This document shows positions 36,848 through 47,143 of a stretch of 64,000 nt of DNA, piece by piece; the stretch's first letter is position 1, and each line of letters opens with the position of its first letter. The stretch is from NCBI RefSeq assembly GCF_000317125.1, contig NC_019695.1, positions 1,104,336 through 1,168,335 on the forward strand, written 5' to 3'. Position numbers and translations under genes: made by a program. Below the pieces are notes generated by a model. That model was not told the origin of the DNA. It saw nothing but the letters and a program-made list of their open reading frames with translations, and searched no databases. This DNA comes from Chroococcidiopsis thermalis PCC 7203 (GTDB lineage Bacteria > Cyanobacteriota > Cyanobacteriia > Cyanobacteriales > Chroococcidiopsidaceae).

Positions 36848-36917
36848 GTACGGGCGGGTGCGCGCAAATAGGTTGACAACCTTAAGTGAAAATTTTTGGT
36901 CAAAACCCGCCCCTACG
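36848..36917. repeat. Dispersed palindromic repeat, copy 3
   Basis: GTACGGGCGGGT...AAACCCGCCCCTACG: same ends as copies at 1849, 41834 and 48356, with a different interior. It is inserted between psaA2 and psaB2, so the co-transcript would contain the hairpin. Confidence 0.8.
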
Positions 36918-36945
36918 TCTTCTCATTACCCATTACCCATTACCA

Positions 36946-39294
36946 CTAACCAATTGCCGACATGCGAGCGAGGAAGAATGCCCAGGTTGTCACAATTCCT
37001 CCTAAGAGGTAGTGAGCGACACCAACAGCTCGACCGTGGACGATGCTCAAAGCACGCGGCTGAATTGCTGGGGCAACTTTTAATTTGTTGTGCGCCCAAA
37101 CGATCGATTCGATCAGTTCTTGCCAGTAGCCCCGACCGCTGAACAGGAACATGAGGCTAAAGCCAAAAATGAAGTGTCCGGCTAGGAACATCAGACCGTA
37201 GGCAGACAGGGATGAGTTGTAAGACTGAATCACCTGTGCCGATTGCGCCCAGAGGAAATCGCGCAGCCACCCGTTATTGGTAATCGACGAGGTAGCAAAG
37301 TTACCTCCGGTCAAGTGCGTGACAATGCCATCTGAATCGACCGTTCCCCAAACATCTGATTGCATCTTCCAACTAAAGTGGAAAACTACCATTGACAGCG
37401 AGTTGTACATCCAGAATAGACCCAGGAAGACGTGATCCCAAGCCGATACTTGACACGTACCACCGCGACCTGGACCATCACAAGGGAAGCGGAAGCCCAA
37501 GTTTGCTTTATCTGGAACCAAACGCGAACCACGGGCAAATAGTACGCCCTTAAATAGTACGAGTACCGTGACGTGAATTGTAAAAGCGTGGATGTGGTGG
37601 ATCAAGAAGTCTGCCGTACCCAGTGCGATCGGCATCATGGCGACTTTACCACCAACTGCAACCATACCACCACCCCAAGCGTAGCTGACGGGTGCGCCGA
37701 TGCCTGGAGCTGTCGTACCGAGTCCTGAGAGTTCGATTCCCCGCACGCCACCAAAGACATCACCCAAGGGTTGAGCCACCTGCGCCGCTCCCACGGCTGC
37801 GGTGTGGATGTGCTGAATCCACTGGGCAAAAATTGGTTGTAGCTGAATTCCCGTATCTGAGAACATATCTTGGGGACGACCGAAAGCTCGCATGGTGTCG
37901 TTGTGGCAGTACATAGCAAAGCTATGAAAGCCTAAAAACTGACAAACCCAAGCGAGGTGAGAAATAATGACATCGCGGTGACGGAGGGTTCGATCTAATA
38001 TGTTGTTGACGTGATGGGCTGGATCGTAGTCCCGTACCATGAAAATAGCTGCGTGGGCTGCGCCACCGACGATACAGAATCCGGCAATCCAGACGTGGTG
38101 AGTAAATAGAGACAGGGCAGTAGCGTAATCTGTTGCTAGGTAGGGATAGGGAGGCATAGCATACATGTGGTGCGCCACCAGTAGGCTAGCCGTTCCAAAC
38201 TGTACTAAGTGGATAGATAGATTAGCGTGCCAAGAAGTCTCGAAGATTTTATCGAGTCCCTCATGACCCACGGGACCGATAAAGTTTAAAAATGGCAGCA
38301 TGTTGGGAGATTTGGCATCATCCAACATTTCTTTGAAACTGTGACCGATACCCCAGTTAGTGCGGTAGAAGTGTCCGGCAACGATGAACAGCACCGCAAG
38401 CGCTAAATGATGGTGAGCGGTATCTGACAACCACAGACCACCCGTGACCGGATTCAGACCACCTTTAAAGGTAAGGAAATCGGCATATTGTCCCCATTGC
38501 AGGGTAAAGAAGGGTACTAAACCTTTGGCAAAGCTGGGATATAACTCTGCCATTAAGCTTGTATTCAAAATGAATTCGTGAGGCAGGGGAATATCTTTAA
38601 TAGCGACCCCAGCATCCAATAGTTTGTTAACGGGCAAAGCAACGTGAATTTGATGCCCTGCCCAACCCAGGCAACCCAAGCCTAGCAATCCTGCTAAGTG
38701 GTGGTTCATCATCGCTTCCCAATTTTGAAACCATTCCAATTTGGGAGCGCGTTTGTGATAGTGGAACCAGCCAGCAAAGAGCATTATCGCTGCCATTACC
38801 AAACCACCGATCGCGGTACAGTAAAGCTGAAAAGTATTAGTAATGCCAGCAGCCCGCCAGAGTTGAAATAGTCCTGACGTGATTTGAATTCCGTGGAAGC
38901 CACCACCAACATCGGCATTTAAAATATCTTGACCGACAAGCGACCAAACTACCTGGGCGCTGGGTTTAACACCAGTTGGATTTGCCATCCAAGCTTCAAA
39001 GTTGGAGAATTTCGCGCCGTGAAAGTACATGCCACTCAGCCAGATAAATATAACAGCTAAGTGACCGAAATGGGCAGCGAAAATCTTGCGGGAAATATCT
39101 TCTAAATCGCTGGTATGAGTGTCGAAATCGTGAGCATTAGCATGGAGGTTCCAGATCCAAGTAGTCGTTTTGGGACCTCTAGCAAGAGTGCGATCGAAGT
39201 GTCCTGGTTTTGCCCATAACTCAGGTGAGGTAGGAACCGGATCGTTATCGACCACAACCCTTACTTTTTGCTCTCGCTCTGGAGTAATTGTCAT
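36946..39294 (-). CDS. psaA2: Photosystem I core protein PsaA, far-red paralogue
   Basis: 782 residues. The N-terminus ([20 protein letters not shown]) is followed by eleven membrane helices. The Fx loop [29 protein letters not shown] keeps both cysteines. A strong Shine-Dalgarno (AGGAGGAA) lies 6 bases before the ATG on the minus strand. Together with PsaB2 it forms the P700 core of the far-red PSI. It heads the psaA2-psaB2-psaL2-psaI2 run. Its 610-base upstream spacer holds a motif shared with the rfpB/chlF region. Confidence 0.97.
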
Positions 39295-39326
39295 TAAATT
39301 CCTCCTTGGTTATACGAGAAACATAA

Positions 39327-39408
39327 TTGGTCATTGGTCATTGGTCATTGGTCATTGGTCATTCGCGAGAGATAGTTTTGACTTTTGACTTTTGACTTTT
39401 GACTTTTC
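39327..39408. repeat. STRRs 5' of psaA2, units TTGGTCA and CTTTTGA
   Basis: About five TTGGTCA heptamers (39327-39362) and about four CTTTTGA heptamers (39374-39408) lie in the psaA2 leader region, 33-115 bases from the start codon, so they are probably transcribed. Confidence 0.9.
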
Positions 39409-39659
39409 AATCGCTAGTTAATAGAGAAAAAAGCCAGAGTTCGATCGCAAGTTACACCGGATAGCGTGATAACTTACTTTGTTTCTGGCAATGAAAGACT
39501 CCGAGGAGTTTAGTTTGTTTGGCTGTTGTCTTAATCTGAGTATTCAAACTCAAGCACTAGCATCTTTATCTTTTTGGAGAATAGGAAAAAAAAATGAAGA
39601 ACTAATGAAGAAAGGTAGTAGCTTAATAAAAGCTTACATTTTTGCTGTATAGTTTCTGA

Positions 39660-39681
39660 CTATAGGAATCCGGTTTGATTG
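39660..39681. promoter_or_regulatory. Motif shared with the rfpB/chlF spacer (copy A)
   Basis: 22 bases with core CTATAGGAATCCGGTT on the plus strand, about 366 bases upstream of psaA2. The copy at 53339-53360 (opposite strand) matches 20 of 22 positions. Position upstream of two far-red transcription units suggests a binding site, perhaps for RfpB. Function is an inference. Confidence 0.5.
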
Positions 39682-39684
39682 TTG

Positions 39685-39728
39685 AAAAAATCTCAGTAAC
39701 GCACCAAAAACTGAGAGTGATGCGTTAC
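39685..39728 (-). terminator. Terminator of the HetZ-related gene
   Basis: On the minus strand, GTAACGCA (39721-39728 complement) pairs with TGCGTTAC (39696-39703 complement) and a run of six U follows (39685-39690). It lies 177 bases after the HetZ-related stop, which would separate that gene from psaA2. Confidence 0.6.
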
Positions 39729-39904
39729 GCTGAAGTTTTTTTGTATACTACTACTCCCTGCTCTCTGCTCCCTTATCCCTATTCGGTCAAAAGTCAAAAA
39801 AACTGATGCTATATGATGATGTAAAGATGTGCAAGCACTCTTGAGTCAAAGATCCGCAACGGCGAAAAGAAAATGAGCAAGGCATCCCGAGCGGCTGGAA
39901 GTCT

Positions 39905-40855
39905 TCAACTTTGGTGTTCGGCAACTTTTGCTTTCAGCCAGTTAGCTACGAGTTCTGGTTGTTTTTTCTGGGCAAAAGTTCGTCCTGCATGGTAGCAGAC
40001 TTTTTCCCGCAGTCGGTAAACTTGTCGCACGTCCAAATTTAATTGATTGGCGATCGCCTGCTGCGATTTACCTTGGAGATAAAGCTGCAACCACTGTACT
40101 GCTTCCATCCCTAGTTTTACCTGCAAATAATCGGACAATTCTTGTTTGACAGCATCGTGCATCGCTTTTTGTTCTGCCTCGGTTTCAGCCTCTTGATATG
40201 CAACTAAGGCATGGTTATCCAGCCAGCTGAAAGAATTGTCGCTTTCCTCCGTGAAAAATTCGTCTGACACGAGTTGTAATTGCTCGCTGTTAGGTGAGTA
40301 AGTGATTCCTCCCCGTGCCGTACGCTGTAAATAGTCAATCGTCCGATAGACTAACAGAGGTCGATCGCGGATCGGACGCATGGAATATTCTTCTATACTG
40401 GCGAATAGTAAAGCACTACGGAGTTGGAAATTGTTTGTACACTGGGCAATCCAGGCTACTTGTTGTTGAATGTAGCGATCGCGCAGCAATAATTCCTGCA
40501 AGACTTCTTGAATGACATCTACCACAGTGCGGTGGCGATCGCGACTGAGGGCAACTAAAGCGCGAACTTTGTGCCGCAGTACCAATAAACTACTCAAACG
40601 ACTGATGAGGCGGCGATAAGCTCGTTCTGGTGGTATGCCTAAATAACGCTTTTGCAGAATTCGATAGCGAAATGACAATGCTTGTTGAGTCACGTGTAGT
40701 TGAGCTGAAGTCAGGTTGTCAAATCGTTCTAAGTCGTCGCCAAGCAACCACCGAACAATACTGTCTCTATTGGCTACACTGGCTTGCGGGTAGTCTTCAG
40801 CTAACTGCGATCGCCATGTCTGTGTTAGTTGTGCCATTGTAATTTTGGACATCAT
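39905..40855 (-). CDS. HetZ-related protein
   Basis: 316 residues, helical, with a C-terminal helix-turn-helix (about 250-285: WLQLYLQGKSQQAIANQLNLDVRQVYRLREKVCYHA) typical of HetZ-related proteins. HetZ controls early heterocyst differentiation, and relatives occur in non-heterocystous cyanobacteria with unknown roles. It lies inside the far-red cluster, upstream of psaA2 on the same strand but separated by a likely terminator. A far-red role is possible but not shown. Confidence 0.75.
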   Translation of the reverse strand: MMSKITMAQLTQTWRSQLAEDYPQASVANRDSIVRWLLGDDLERFDNLTSAQLHVTQQALSFRYRILQKRYLGIPPERAYRRLISRLSSLLVLRHKVRALVALSRDRHRTVVDVIQEVLQELLLRDRYIQQQVAWIAQCTNNFQLRSALLFASIEEYSMRPIRDRPLLVYRTIDYLQRTARGGITYSPNSEQLQLVSDEFFTEESDNSFSWLDNHALVAYQEAETEAEQKAMHDAVKQELSDYLQVKLGMEAVQWLQLYLQGKSQQAIANQLNLDVRQVYRLREKVCYHAGRTFAQKKQPELVANWLKAKVAEHQS

Positions 40856-41057
40856 CCGACTACCTCCTATGCTTGCTCCTTGTCATACTGTCGCAATGGT
40901 TCTAATTTACGAGCAGCAAAGGTGCGATCGCATCGAATAAATGTCATTTTTCTACCATTACATTTGTCATGGCAAGAGAGTGGCTAGTGGTTAGTGGCTA
41001 GTGGCTGGACTCAATTCTCGTCACTAGCCACCAGCCACTAGTCACTGATAACTGTCC

Positions 41058-41732
41058 CTACTCTTTCAACCAGGAGAGAAATGCATTGGCAATAATTGCG
41101 GCTTGGGTGCGATCGCGTAAATCCAAGCGTGTCAAAATTCGAGAAATATGATTTCTGACTGTCCCTTCAGAAAGAAAAAGCGTCTGAGCGATTTCTCGAT
41201 TGCTAGCACCTGCGGCGATTTGGCGTAACACCTGTCGTTCGCGTTGCGTTAGTTCTGTAAATCCTGGTGGCGGTTCTTCTGGGGATGGAGTTGGTGCTGG
41301 GGAGGGTGTCGTGGGAGCAATTTTTTCGATAATGCCAGGACCAAATTGAGTATATCCTTTATGAACGCTGCGGATGGCTTCTGCTAGTTCCTCCGCAGGA
41401 GTGTCTTTCAATAAATATCCCTTTGCACCAAAGCGTAGAGCTTCCGATACATAATTGGCATCGTCAAATGTAGTTAGAACTAAAACTTTAATATTGGTAA
41501 ATTCCTGGCACATTTGTTGAGTTGCCGTCACGCCGTCCATAACTGGCATCCGAATATCCATGAGGACAATATCTGGTGGATCGGATTGGGCGTATAGCGA
41601 TCTGACTGCGTCAATTGCTTGCTGTCCGTTACTAGCTTCTCCCACTACTTGCAAGTCAGGTTTAATTTCCAGCAAGGTTTTCAAGCCGCGTCGGACGATT
41701 TCTTGATCTTCAACTAGTAGCACCCGGATCAT
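41058..41732 (-). CDS. NarL/LuxR-type response regulator
   Basis: 224 residues from the ATG at 41732. The longer frame starts in STRR (codons reading NYQLPIT repeatedly). A receiver domain (1-120, Asp in DIVLMDIRMP, Lys in YLLKDTP) is joined by a Pro/Ser-rich linker to a LuxR HTH (about 155-215: LTQRERQVLRQIAAGASNREIAQTLFLSEGTVRNHISRIL). It lies just downstream of a HisKA_3 kinase, its likely partner. Confidence 0.93.
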   Translation of the reverse strand: MIRVLLVEDQEIVRRGLKTLLEIKPDLQVVGEASNGQQAIDAVRSLYAQSDPPDIVLMDIRMPVMDGVTATQQMCQEFTNIKVLVLTTFDDANYVSEALRFGAKGYLLKDTPAEELAEAIRSVHKGYTQFGPGIIEKIAPTTPSPAPTPSPEEPPPGFTELTQRERQVLRQIAAGASNREIAQTLFLSEGTVRNHISRILTRLDLRDRTQAAIIANAFLSWLKE

Positions 41733-41833
41733 TTTAATTGGTAATTGGTAATTGGTAATTGGTAGTTGGTAATTGGTATTTATACTATTCACCACGCACC
41801 AGACACTACTCTCGATCTCTACTCCCGACTCCG

Positions 41834-41902
41834 GTACGGGCGGGTTTATCCGCAGAACTCTTTGTTTTACTAAAAGTATGCTCTAAAAACCCGCCTCTAC
41901 AC
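41834..41902. repeat. Dispersed palindromic repeat, copy 4
   Basis: GTACGGGCGGGTTTATCCGC...AAACCCGCCTCTAC. The interior matches copies at 1849 and 48356 closely. It overlaps the 3' end of the kinase gene by a few bases, so the element supplies the kinase stop region. Confidence 0.8.
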
Positions 41903-43003
41903 GACTCCCTCATTTCTAGGAAATCTGGCTGTAATTCTACATCCTTTGCCAGGTGCGCTGGTAATTTCTAACTGTCCTCCAACCGCTAGCACTCGTTCGC
42001 GCATTCCCTGCAATCCAAAGCCATTCTGGTTTTCATCTGCACAAAAGCCGCCACCATTATCTTGCAGCTTCAGTGATAGCTCGGTGGGCGTGGTTTGAAT
42101 TTGTAACTGAACAGATGTAGCTTTTGCATGTTTGCAGATATTTGTCAATCCTTCTTGCACAATTCGATATACCACAGTATTTACTGAGTTAGAAAAGGGA
42201 AGGGAGAGATCGAGCTGACACTCAGGGGCAATGCCTGTTGTGTGATGAAATTCTGCGATTAAGGCAGCGATCGCCCGATCTAATAATTGACCTTGCAGCG
42301 GATCTGACCGAATATCTGTTACCGAACGGCGCACGGCATTTAATGCCTCAGTGCCTAGTTTTTTTGCTTCGCCCAGAAACTCAAAAGCGCGATCGGGTGC
42401 TGTTTGCCAAAGCGTTAGCGCGGTTTCCATTTGAATGTTGAGTCCGACTAAAATATGTCCCAGAGAGTCGTGAATGTCACGGGCGATGCGATGGCGTTCT
42501 TCTATTGCAGTCATTGCTTCGATCCGCTGGTTTAACATCCGTTCCTGTTCCAAGGCGCGGCGGAGATCGGCTTCTGCTTGCTGCAAGCGATCGTTTTGGG
42601 TTTGTAATGCTACTTGCATCCGACGTAAAGATAGCTGCGTTTCAATGCGGGCGAAGACTTCCTCTTCTTGAAATGGTTTGGTGATGTAATCGACTCCACC
42701 AAATGTAAAGGCTTTGACTTTATCCAAAACTTCGTTTAACGCACTGATAAAAATGATGGGAATATTTTGAGTCAGATGATTTGCTTTGAGGCGCTGACAA
42801 ACTTCATACCCGTTCATTTCAGGCATATTAATATCTAATAAGATCAAGTCTGGGGGCTGTGCCTGCGCTCCCATTAAAGCCGCCGATCCGCTCATCACTG
42901 CGCGTATTTCATAACCGCGATCGCTCAACATAGCAGATAATAACCGTAGGTTATCCGGCTTGTCATCGACGATCAGAATATCTCCATTTTTCTTATTCTG
43001 CAT
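41897..43003 (-). CDS. Receiver-HisKA_3 histidine kinase
   Basis: 368 residues: an N-terminal receiver (about 8-125, Asp in LILLDINMPEMNG), a coiled coil (about 130-165), a HisKA_3 dimerisation domain (EERHRIARDIHDSLGHILVGL, phospho-His), and a HATPase domain (NICKHAKA, DNGGGF, GLQGMRERV). This is the NarX/DesK type that pairs with LuxR-type regulators such as the next gene. It has no membrane segment, so it is cytosolic and takes input through its receiver. Confidence 0.93.
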   Translation of the reverse strand: MQNKKNGDILIVDDKPDNLRLLSAMLSDRGYEIRAVMSGSAALMGAQAQPPDLILLDINMPEMNGYEVCQRLKANHLTQNIPIIFISALNEVLDKVKAFTFGGVDYITKPFQEEEVFARIETQLSLRRMQVALQTQNDRLQQAEADLRRALEQERMLNQRIEAMTAIEERHRIARDIHDSLGHILVGLNIQMETALTLWQTAPDRAFEFLGEAKKLGTEALNAVRRSVTDIRSDPLQGQLLDRAIAALIAEFHHTTGIAPECQLDLSLPFSNSVNTVVYRIVQEGLTNICKHAKATSVQLQIQTTPTELSLKLQDNGGGFCADENQNGFGLQGMRERVLAVGGQLEITSAPGKGCRITARFPRNEGVV

Positions 43004-43136
43004 AAAAATAATCGACTCGTCTGATAATTATATAGCGGGTCTAAACAGCGAAGTAAAATTTCTATCAGGACTGTCAATGGTTAACGATCGATGGTCAGCC
43101 ACTATTAACTATTAATAGCCTTGACAAAATGTTCGC

Positions 43137-43253
43137 AAATCAAATAGAAACGCTATATAGCAGTTCTAAATGATTTGTAAAGCGGGCTTCTAGCCTGCGG
43201 CAAGCTAGAAGCCCGCCCCACGTTCATGAATCAAATAGAAACGCTATATAACA
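43137..43253. repeat. Duplicated leader sequence and hairpin before the peroxidase gene
   Basis: AATCAAATAGAAACGCTATATA occurs near 43142 and again near 43228, the second inside the first codons of the peroxidase. Between them lies a 13-base-arm hairpin (GCGGGCTTCTAGC ... GCTAGAAGCCCGC, 43182-43216). Confidence 0.7.
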
Positions 43254-44302
43254 AAAACCTCTTATTAATGACTAAGCAAGTTCTTCGCAGGATATATCTT
43301 GTTGCATTGGTATTTTTGGCAACATTGGTAGCCATTTGGTGGCAACGCATCCAAACGCCCCAACCAATGAGAGAAGCTGTGTTTGAACGCATAGAAACCG
43401 TACAAGTCGATGAACCGATTCAACCAATTCCACTCCAGATTTCCTTGGATCGAGGTAAGGTGGCGTTGGGCGAGCAACTGTTTCACGAGCCGCGACTCTC
43501 CTCAGATAATAAAATTTCTTGCCTCAGTTGTCACGCTCTCAATCGCGGGGGGGCAGATAACAAGGCTTTTTCAATTGGCGTGAATGGTAAAGTAGGTAAC
43601 ATTAATGCTCCAACTGTATATAATTCAGCATTTAATGCTTACTTGAATTGGAATGGTAAATTTGCCACGTTGGAAGACTTCACCACAGCCGTGATTCAAA
43701 ATCCAACAGCAATGGGAATTGAATGGCAAGTTTTGCTGCCAAAGTTGCAACGGGTTCCAGACTATGTACGGGCGTTTAACCAAAATTATCCTGATGGTTT
43801 GACAGCCACAAATGTTGTAGATGCGATCGCCACTTATTTGCGATCGCTATACACTCCCAATTCGCGCTTCGATCGCTACTTACGCGGCGATAAATCTGCG
43901 ATTAATGCTACAGAAAAAGAAGGCTATCGACTATTCCAAGCTTACGGTTGCGTTAGTTGCCATCAAGGAATGAATGTGGGAGGCAATTTGTTTCAAAAGT
44001 TTGGCATTATGGGCGACTATTTTCGCGATCGCGGTAAGATTACGAAAGTAGATTTAGGGCGCTATAACGTCACTCAAAATGAGGCGGATATGTTTGTCTT
44101 TCGCGTCCCTAGCCTCCGCAATGTTGCCTTAACAGCACCCTATTTTCACGATGGTTCCGCTCGGACGTTAGAACAAGCAATTAATATCATGGCAAAGTAT
44201 CAACTAGGGCGATCGCTTTCTGCTAAAGATACCCAGTTAATCGTTCAGTTCCTCCGCACTCTCACGGGAGAGCATTCTGAATTAAAATCTGGCGATCGGT
44301 AA
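43226..44302 (+). CDS. Di-haem cytochrome c peroxidase (MauG/CCP family)
   Basis: 358 residues (or 344 from the ATG at 43268, which I think equally likely because the first 14 codons come from a repeated sequence). One N-terminal membrane helix (about 18-40) anchors a periplasmic or lumenal domain with two CxxCH haem sites (CLSCH, CVSCH) and LFHEPRLSSDNKISC. It reduces H2O2 using cytochrome electrons or carries a related activity. It ends 12 bases before the sensor kinase start, so the two form an operon. Confidence 0.92.
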   Translation: MNQIETLYNKNLLLMTKQVLRRIYLVALVFLATLVAIWWQRIQTPQPMREAVFERIETVQVDEPIQPIPLQISLDRGKVALGEQLFHEPRLSSDNKISCLSCHALNRGGADNKAFSIGVNGKVGNINAPTVYNSAFNAYLNWNGKFATLEDFTTAVIQNPTAMGIEWQVLLPKLQRVPDYVRAFNQNYPDGLTATNVVDAIATYLRSLYTPNSRFDRYLRGDKSAINATEKEGYRLFQAYGCVSCHQGMNVGGNLFQKFGIMGDYFRDRGKITKVDLGRYNVTQNEADMFVFRVPSLRNVALTAPYFHDGSARTLEQAINIMAKYQLGRSLSAKDTQLIVQFLRTLTGEHSELKSGDR

Positions 44303-44314
44303 TTGGTAATTGAT

Positions 44315-47143
44315 ATGCGTCCACTGCGTTTGAAAAAATTCACTTCTGCCCTGAGTGACTATTTGCTGCCAACGGGTGCAGTCATCTTATTTTTACTGCT
44401 GTGGATGAAGTCACAAGCGATCGAGCCCAATCGACACAATCGCTACATTAGCAATTTACTACGAATTCAAGAACTCGATGCGCGGATAAATCAAAATGTC
44501 TTGCAAGCACGGTTGGGATTGCTGCCGTACTACGATCCAATCGTACATGAATTGGCAAAACTAAAACGAATTCAAGCAGATCTACAACAAATTCCGGCGT
44601 TTATTGATGCAGGCGAACGACAGTCAATCGATCGCGCTATTGAACTACATATTCAACTCTATCAGGACAAGGAAAGCCAGATCGAACAGTTTAAGTCTCA
44701 AATAGCTATTTTGCGTAATTCCGAATCATATTTTCCTGTTTCTGTCAATAGTTTGCTCCAGAATCAGACGATCGATCCAACTTTAGCAGCTCTTCTGAAT
44801 AAATTATTGCAGGACGTACTGTTATTCAACCTCACCACCAGCCAAGAATTAAAACCAGAGATTGAAGATACAATTTCTCAAATTCTTGCTGTATCTCGCC
44901 CTACGGCTCAACGTGCGGATGTAAAACGAGCGATCGCCCATGCCCGAATCATCTTAGCGCGCCGTCCCCAAGGAGATCGCTTAGTAAATAACATATTGTC
45001 GCTACCGACTGGCGATCGCGGTGAAGACATTGCCCAAACTTACTACAACGCCTATCAACAAGCACTCGATACGGCAAGTCTGAATCGACTGGCACTTTAT
45101 CTACTCTCTACATTACTAGTCATTGGAATTGCCACTTCAATTATTTGGAAACTCCGCACCTCTGCGATCGCCGTACAACAAAGCGAAGTAAAATTACGGG
45201 CAATTTTTGAGAACTCCCTGTTCGGCATTTTTCGCGTGCGGCTGGAAGATGGCTTAATTTTAGCCGCTAACCAGAGATTTGCGAACATGTTAGGACATAA
45301 ATCGGCAGCAGAGATCGTCGGACATAAGCGCACTATCGATTTTTACGTCGATCCTAGCCAACGTCAGCAAATGCTCGAAATCGTGCAACAGCAAGGCGAA
45401 ATTAATAACTTCGAGCAGCAATTTCGCTGCCAAGACGGGACGACATTCTGGGGGTTATTTTCGGCACGGTTAAACGTTGCAGAAGGATGTTTGGAAGGTG
45501 CGATCGCCGATATTAGCGATCGCAAAGCTGCTGAAGCCGCCCTAGCGCAGGCAAAAGAAGCCGCAGAAGTCGCAAATCATGCCAAAACTAAGTTTCTTTC
45601 TCACATGAGTCACGAATTACGCACTCCCTTAAGCGTAATTTTAGGCTTTACGCAACTCCTGACTCGCAGCAACCAACTCGATCCCAAACAACAGGAATAT
45701 CTCGATACAATTAGCCGCAGTGGGGAACACCTCCTCGCCTTAATTAACGACGTATTGGAAATGTCCAAAATTGAAGCAGACAGAATTACGCTCAACGAGC
45801 AAGATTTCAACCTGCATCATTTACTGGATGGACTGCAACAAATGTTTCAATTGAGAGCCACATCCAAAGGGTTAGAATTTATCGTCGAGCGATCGCCCGA
45901 TCTACCTGAATGCATTCGCACCGACGAAAGTAAACTGCGTCAGGTTTTAGTCAATCTAATTGGCAATGCGATTAAATTTACTCAGGCTGGAAGTGTAACT
46001 CTGCGCGTTAGTTTAGGAAGTCGGGAGTCGGGAGTCGGGAGCAGGGAAGAAGGACAAGAAGGACAAGGGGGACAAGGGGGAACTCGGGGATCCCACGACC
46101 GAAGGGAGTGGGGATTAGGGGGCGAAGGGGGACAAGGGAGACAAGGGGGACAAGGGGGACAAGGGGGACAAGGGGGACAAGGAAGCAATTCTAGTCACCA
46201 GCCACTAGCCACTAGCCACTCATTCTCACTACTCACTTTTTCAGTCACAGACACTGGAGTCGGAATCGCTCCAGCAGAAGTCGATCGCCTTTTCGATCCG
46301 TTCGTGCAAGCGGAAGCGGGTATTAGTTCTCAGGAGGGAACGGGGTTGGGATTGCCGATTAGTCGCAAATTCGTGCAATTGATGGGTGGAAATATTACGG
46401 TGGAAAGCCGTTTGGGTGAGGGAAGTTGCTTTGAGTTTTATATTCAAGCAGAGAATACCGCAGCCGATGTCATTCCATCACCAACAACCTCCAGACAAGT
46501 TATCGGGTTAGCTGCGGGACAGCCTGCATATCGAATTTTGATTGTGGAGGATAAGCCCAGCAATCGACAGTTGTTGTTAGAACTACTCCAACCTGTAGGG
46601 TTTGACGTGCGAGAAGCAGAGAATGGACGAGAGGCGATCGCAATTTGGCAAAGTTGGCAACCGCACCTAATCTGGATGGATCTGCGAATGCCTGTCATGG
46701 ATGGATACGCAGCCACCAAACAAATTAAATCAGCCCCAGATGCTCCCATTATCATTGTCTTAACTGGTAGTGCTTTTGAGGAAGAACGCCAAATTGCCGT
46801 TGCTACTGGCTGCGATGACTTTATCCGCAAGCCTTTCCGTGCCGAAGTCCTATTTGAGAAAATGACTGAATATCTTGGCGTGCAGTATATTTACAAGGAG
46901 GAAGAAGGGAGAAAAGCGATCGATTCAACCCGCAATCTTCATGCTTCATCCTTACAAGTCATGCCTGTTGAATGGATCGAACAATTGCGCCAAGCGGCGA
47001 TTTGCGTTAATGCTAAGTTATTACATCAATTAATCGCCCAAATTCCTCCATCACACGCATCTTTAGCCCAGTCGATCGCGCATTTAGTCGATAATTTCCA
47101 GTTTGAAGAAATTGTAAATTTGACGAGTGCTTTCTGTCACTAG
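44315..47143 (+). CDS. Membrane hybrid histidine kinase with receiver and STRR insertion
   Basis: 942 residues from the ATG at 44315. Membrane helices at about 14-33 and 260-282 bracket an all-helical sensor (resembling DAHL-type domains). PAS follows (about 290-410), then HisKA (SHMSHELRTPL), HATPase (NLIGNAIKFT, DTGVGI, GTGLGL) and a receiver (LIWMDLRMPVMDG). Residues about 568-640 are a low-complexity insertion (GSRESGVGSREEGQ, GGQ repeats, SHQPLATSHS) encoded by the same heptamer DNA seen between genes. It is the operon partner of the upstream peroxidase. Confidence 0.9.
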   Translation: MRPLRLKKFTSALSDYLLPTGAVILFLLLWMKSQAIEPNRHNRYISNLLRIQELDARINQNVLQARLGLLPYYDPIVHELAKLKRIQADLQQIPAFIDAGERQSIDRAIELHIQLYQDKESQIEQFKSQIAILRNSESYFPVSVNSLLQNQTIDPTLAALLNKLLQDVLLFNLTTSQELKPEIEDTISQILAVSRPTAQRADVKRAIAHARIILARRPQGDRLVNNILSLPTGDRGEDIAQTYYNAYQQALDTASLNRLALYLLSTLLVIGIATSIIWKLRTSAIAVQQSEVKLRAIFENSLFGIFRVRLEDGLILAANQRFANMLGHKSAAEIVGHKRTIDFYVDPSQRQQMLEIVQQQGEINNFEQQFRCQDGTTFWGLFSARLNVAEGCLEGAIADISDRKAAEAALAQAKEAAEVANHAKTKFLSHMSHELRTPLSVILGFTQLLTRSNQLDPKQQEYLDTISRSGEHLLALINDVLEMSKIEADRITLNEQDFNLHHLLDGLQQMFQLRATSKGLEFIVERSPDLPECIRTDESKLRQVLVNLIGNAIKFTQAGSVTLRVSLGSRESGVGSREEGQEGQGGQGGTRGSHDRREWGLGGEGGQGRQGGQGGQGGQGGQGSNSSHQPLATSHSFSLLTFSVTDTGVGIAPAEVDRLFDPFVQAEAGISSQEGTGLGLPISRKFVQLMGGNITVESRLGEGSCFEFYIQAENTAADVIPSPTTSRQVIGLAAGQPAYRILIVEDKPSNRQLLLELLQPVGFDVREAENGREAIAIWQSWQPHLIWMDLRMPVMDGYAATKQIKSAPDAPIIIVLTGSAFEEERQIAVATGCDDFIRKPFRAEVLFEKMTEYLGVQYIYKEEEGRKAIDSTRNLHASSLQVMPVEWIEQLRQAAICVNAKLLHQLIAQIPPSHASLAQSIAHLVDNFQFEEIVNLTSAFCH
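46015..46235. repeat. STRR inserted in frame within the hybrid kinase
   Basis: Units GGGAGTC and GACAAGGGG repeat through the ATPase domain, adding about 73 residues between the N-box and G1 box. The reading frame stays open. The same heptamers are intergenic at 51280-51338. Confidence 0.9.

Noticed and set aside
45982-46188. Pro/Cys-rich 68-codon frame (PCPPCPP) opposite the hybrid kinase
   Set aside because: It is the antisense translation of the STRR insertion in the kinase gene.
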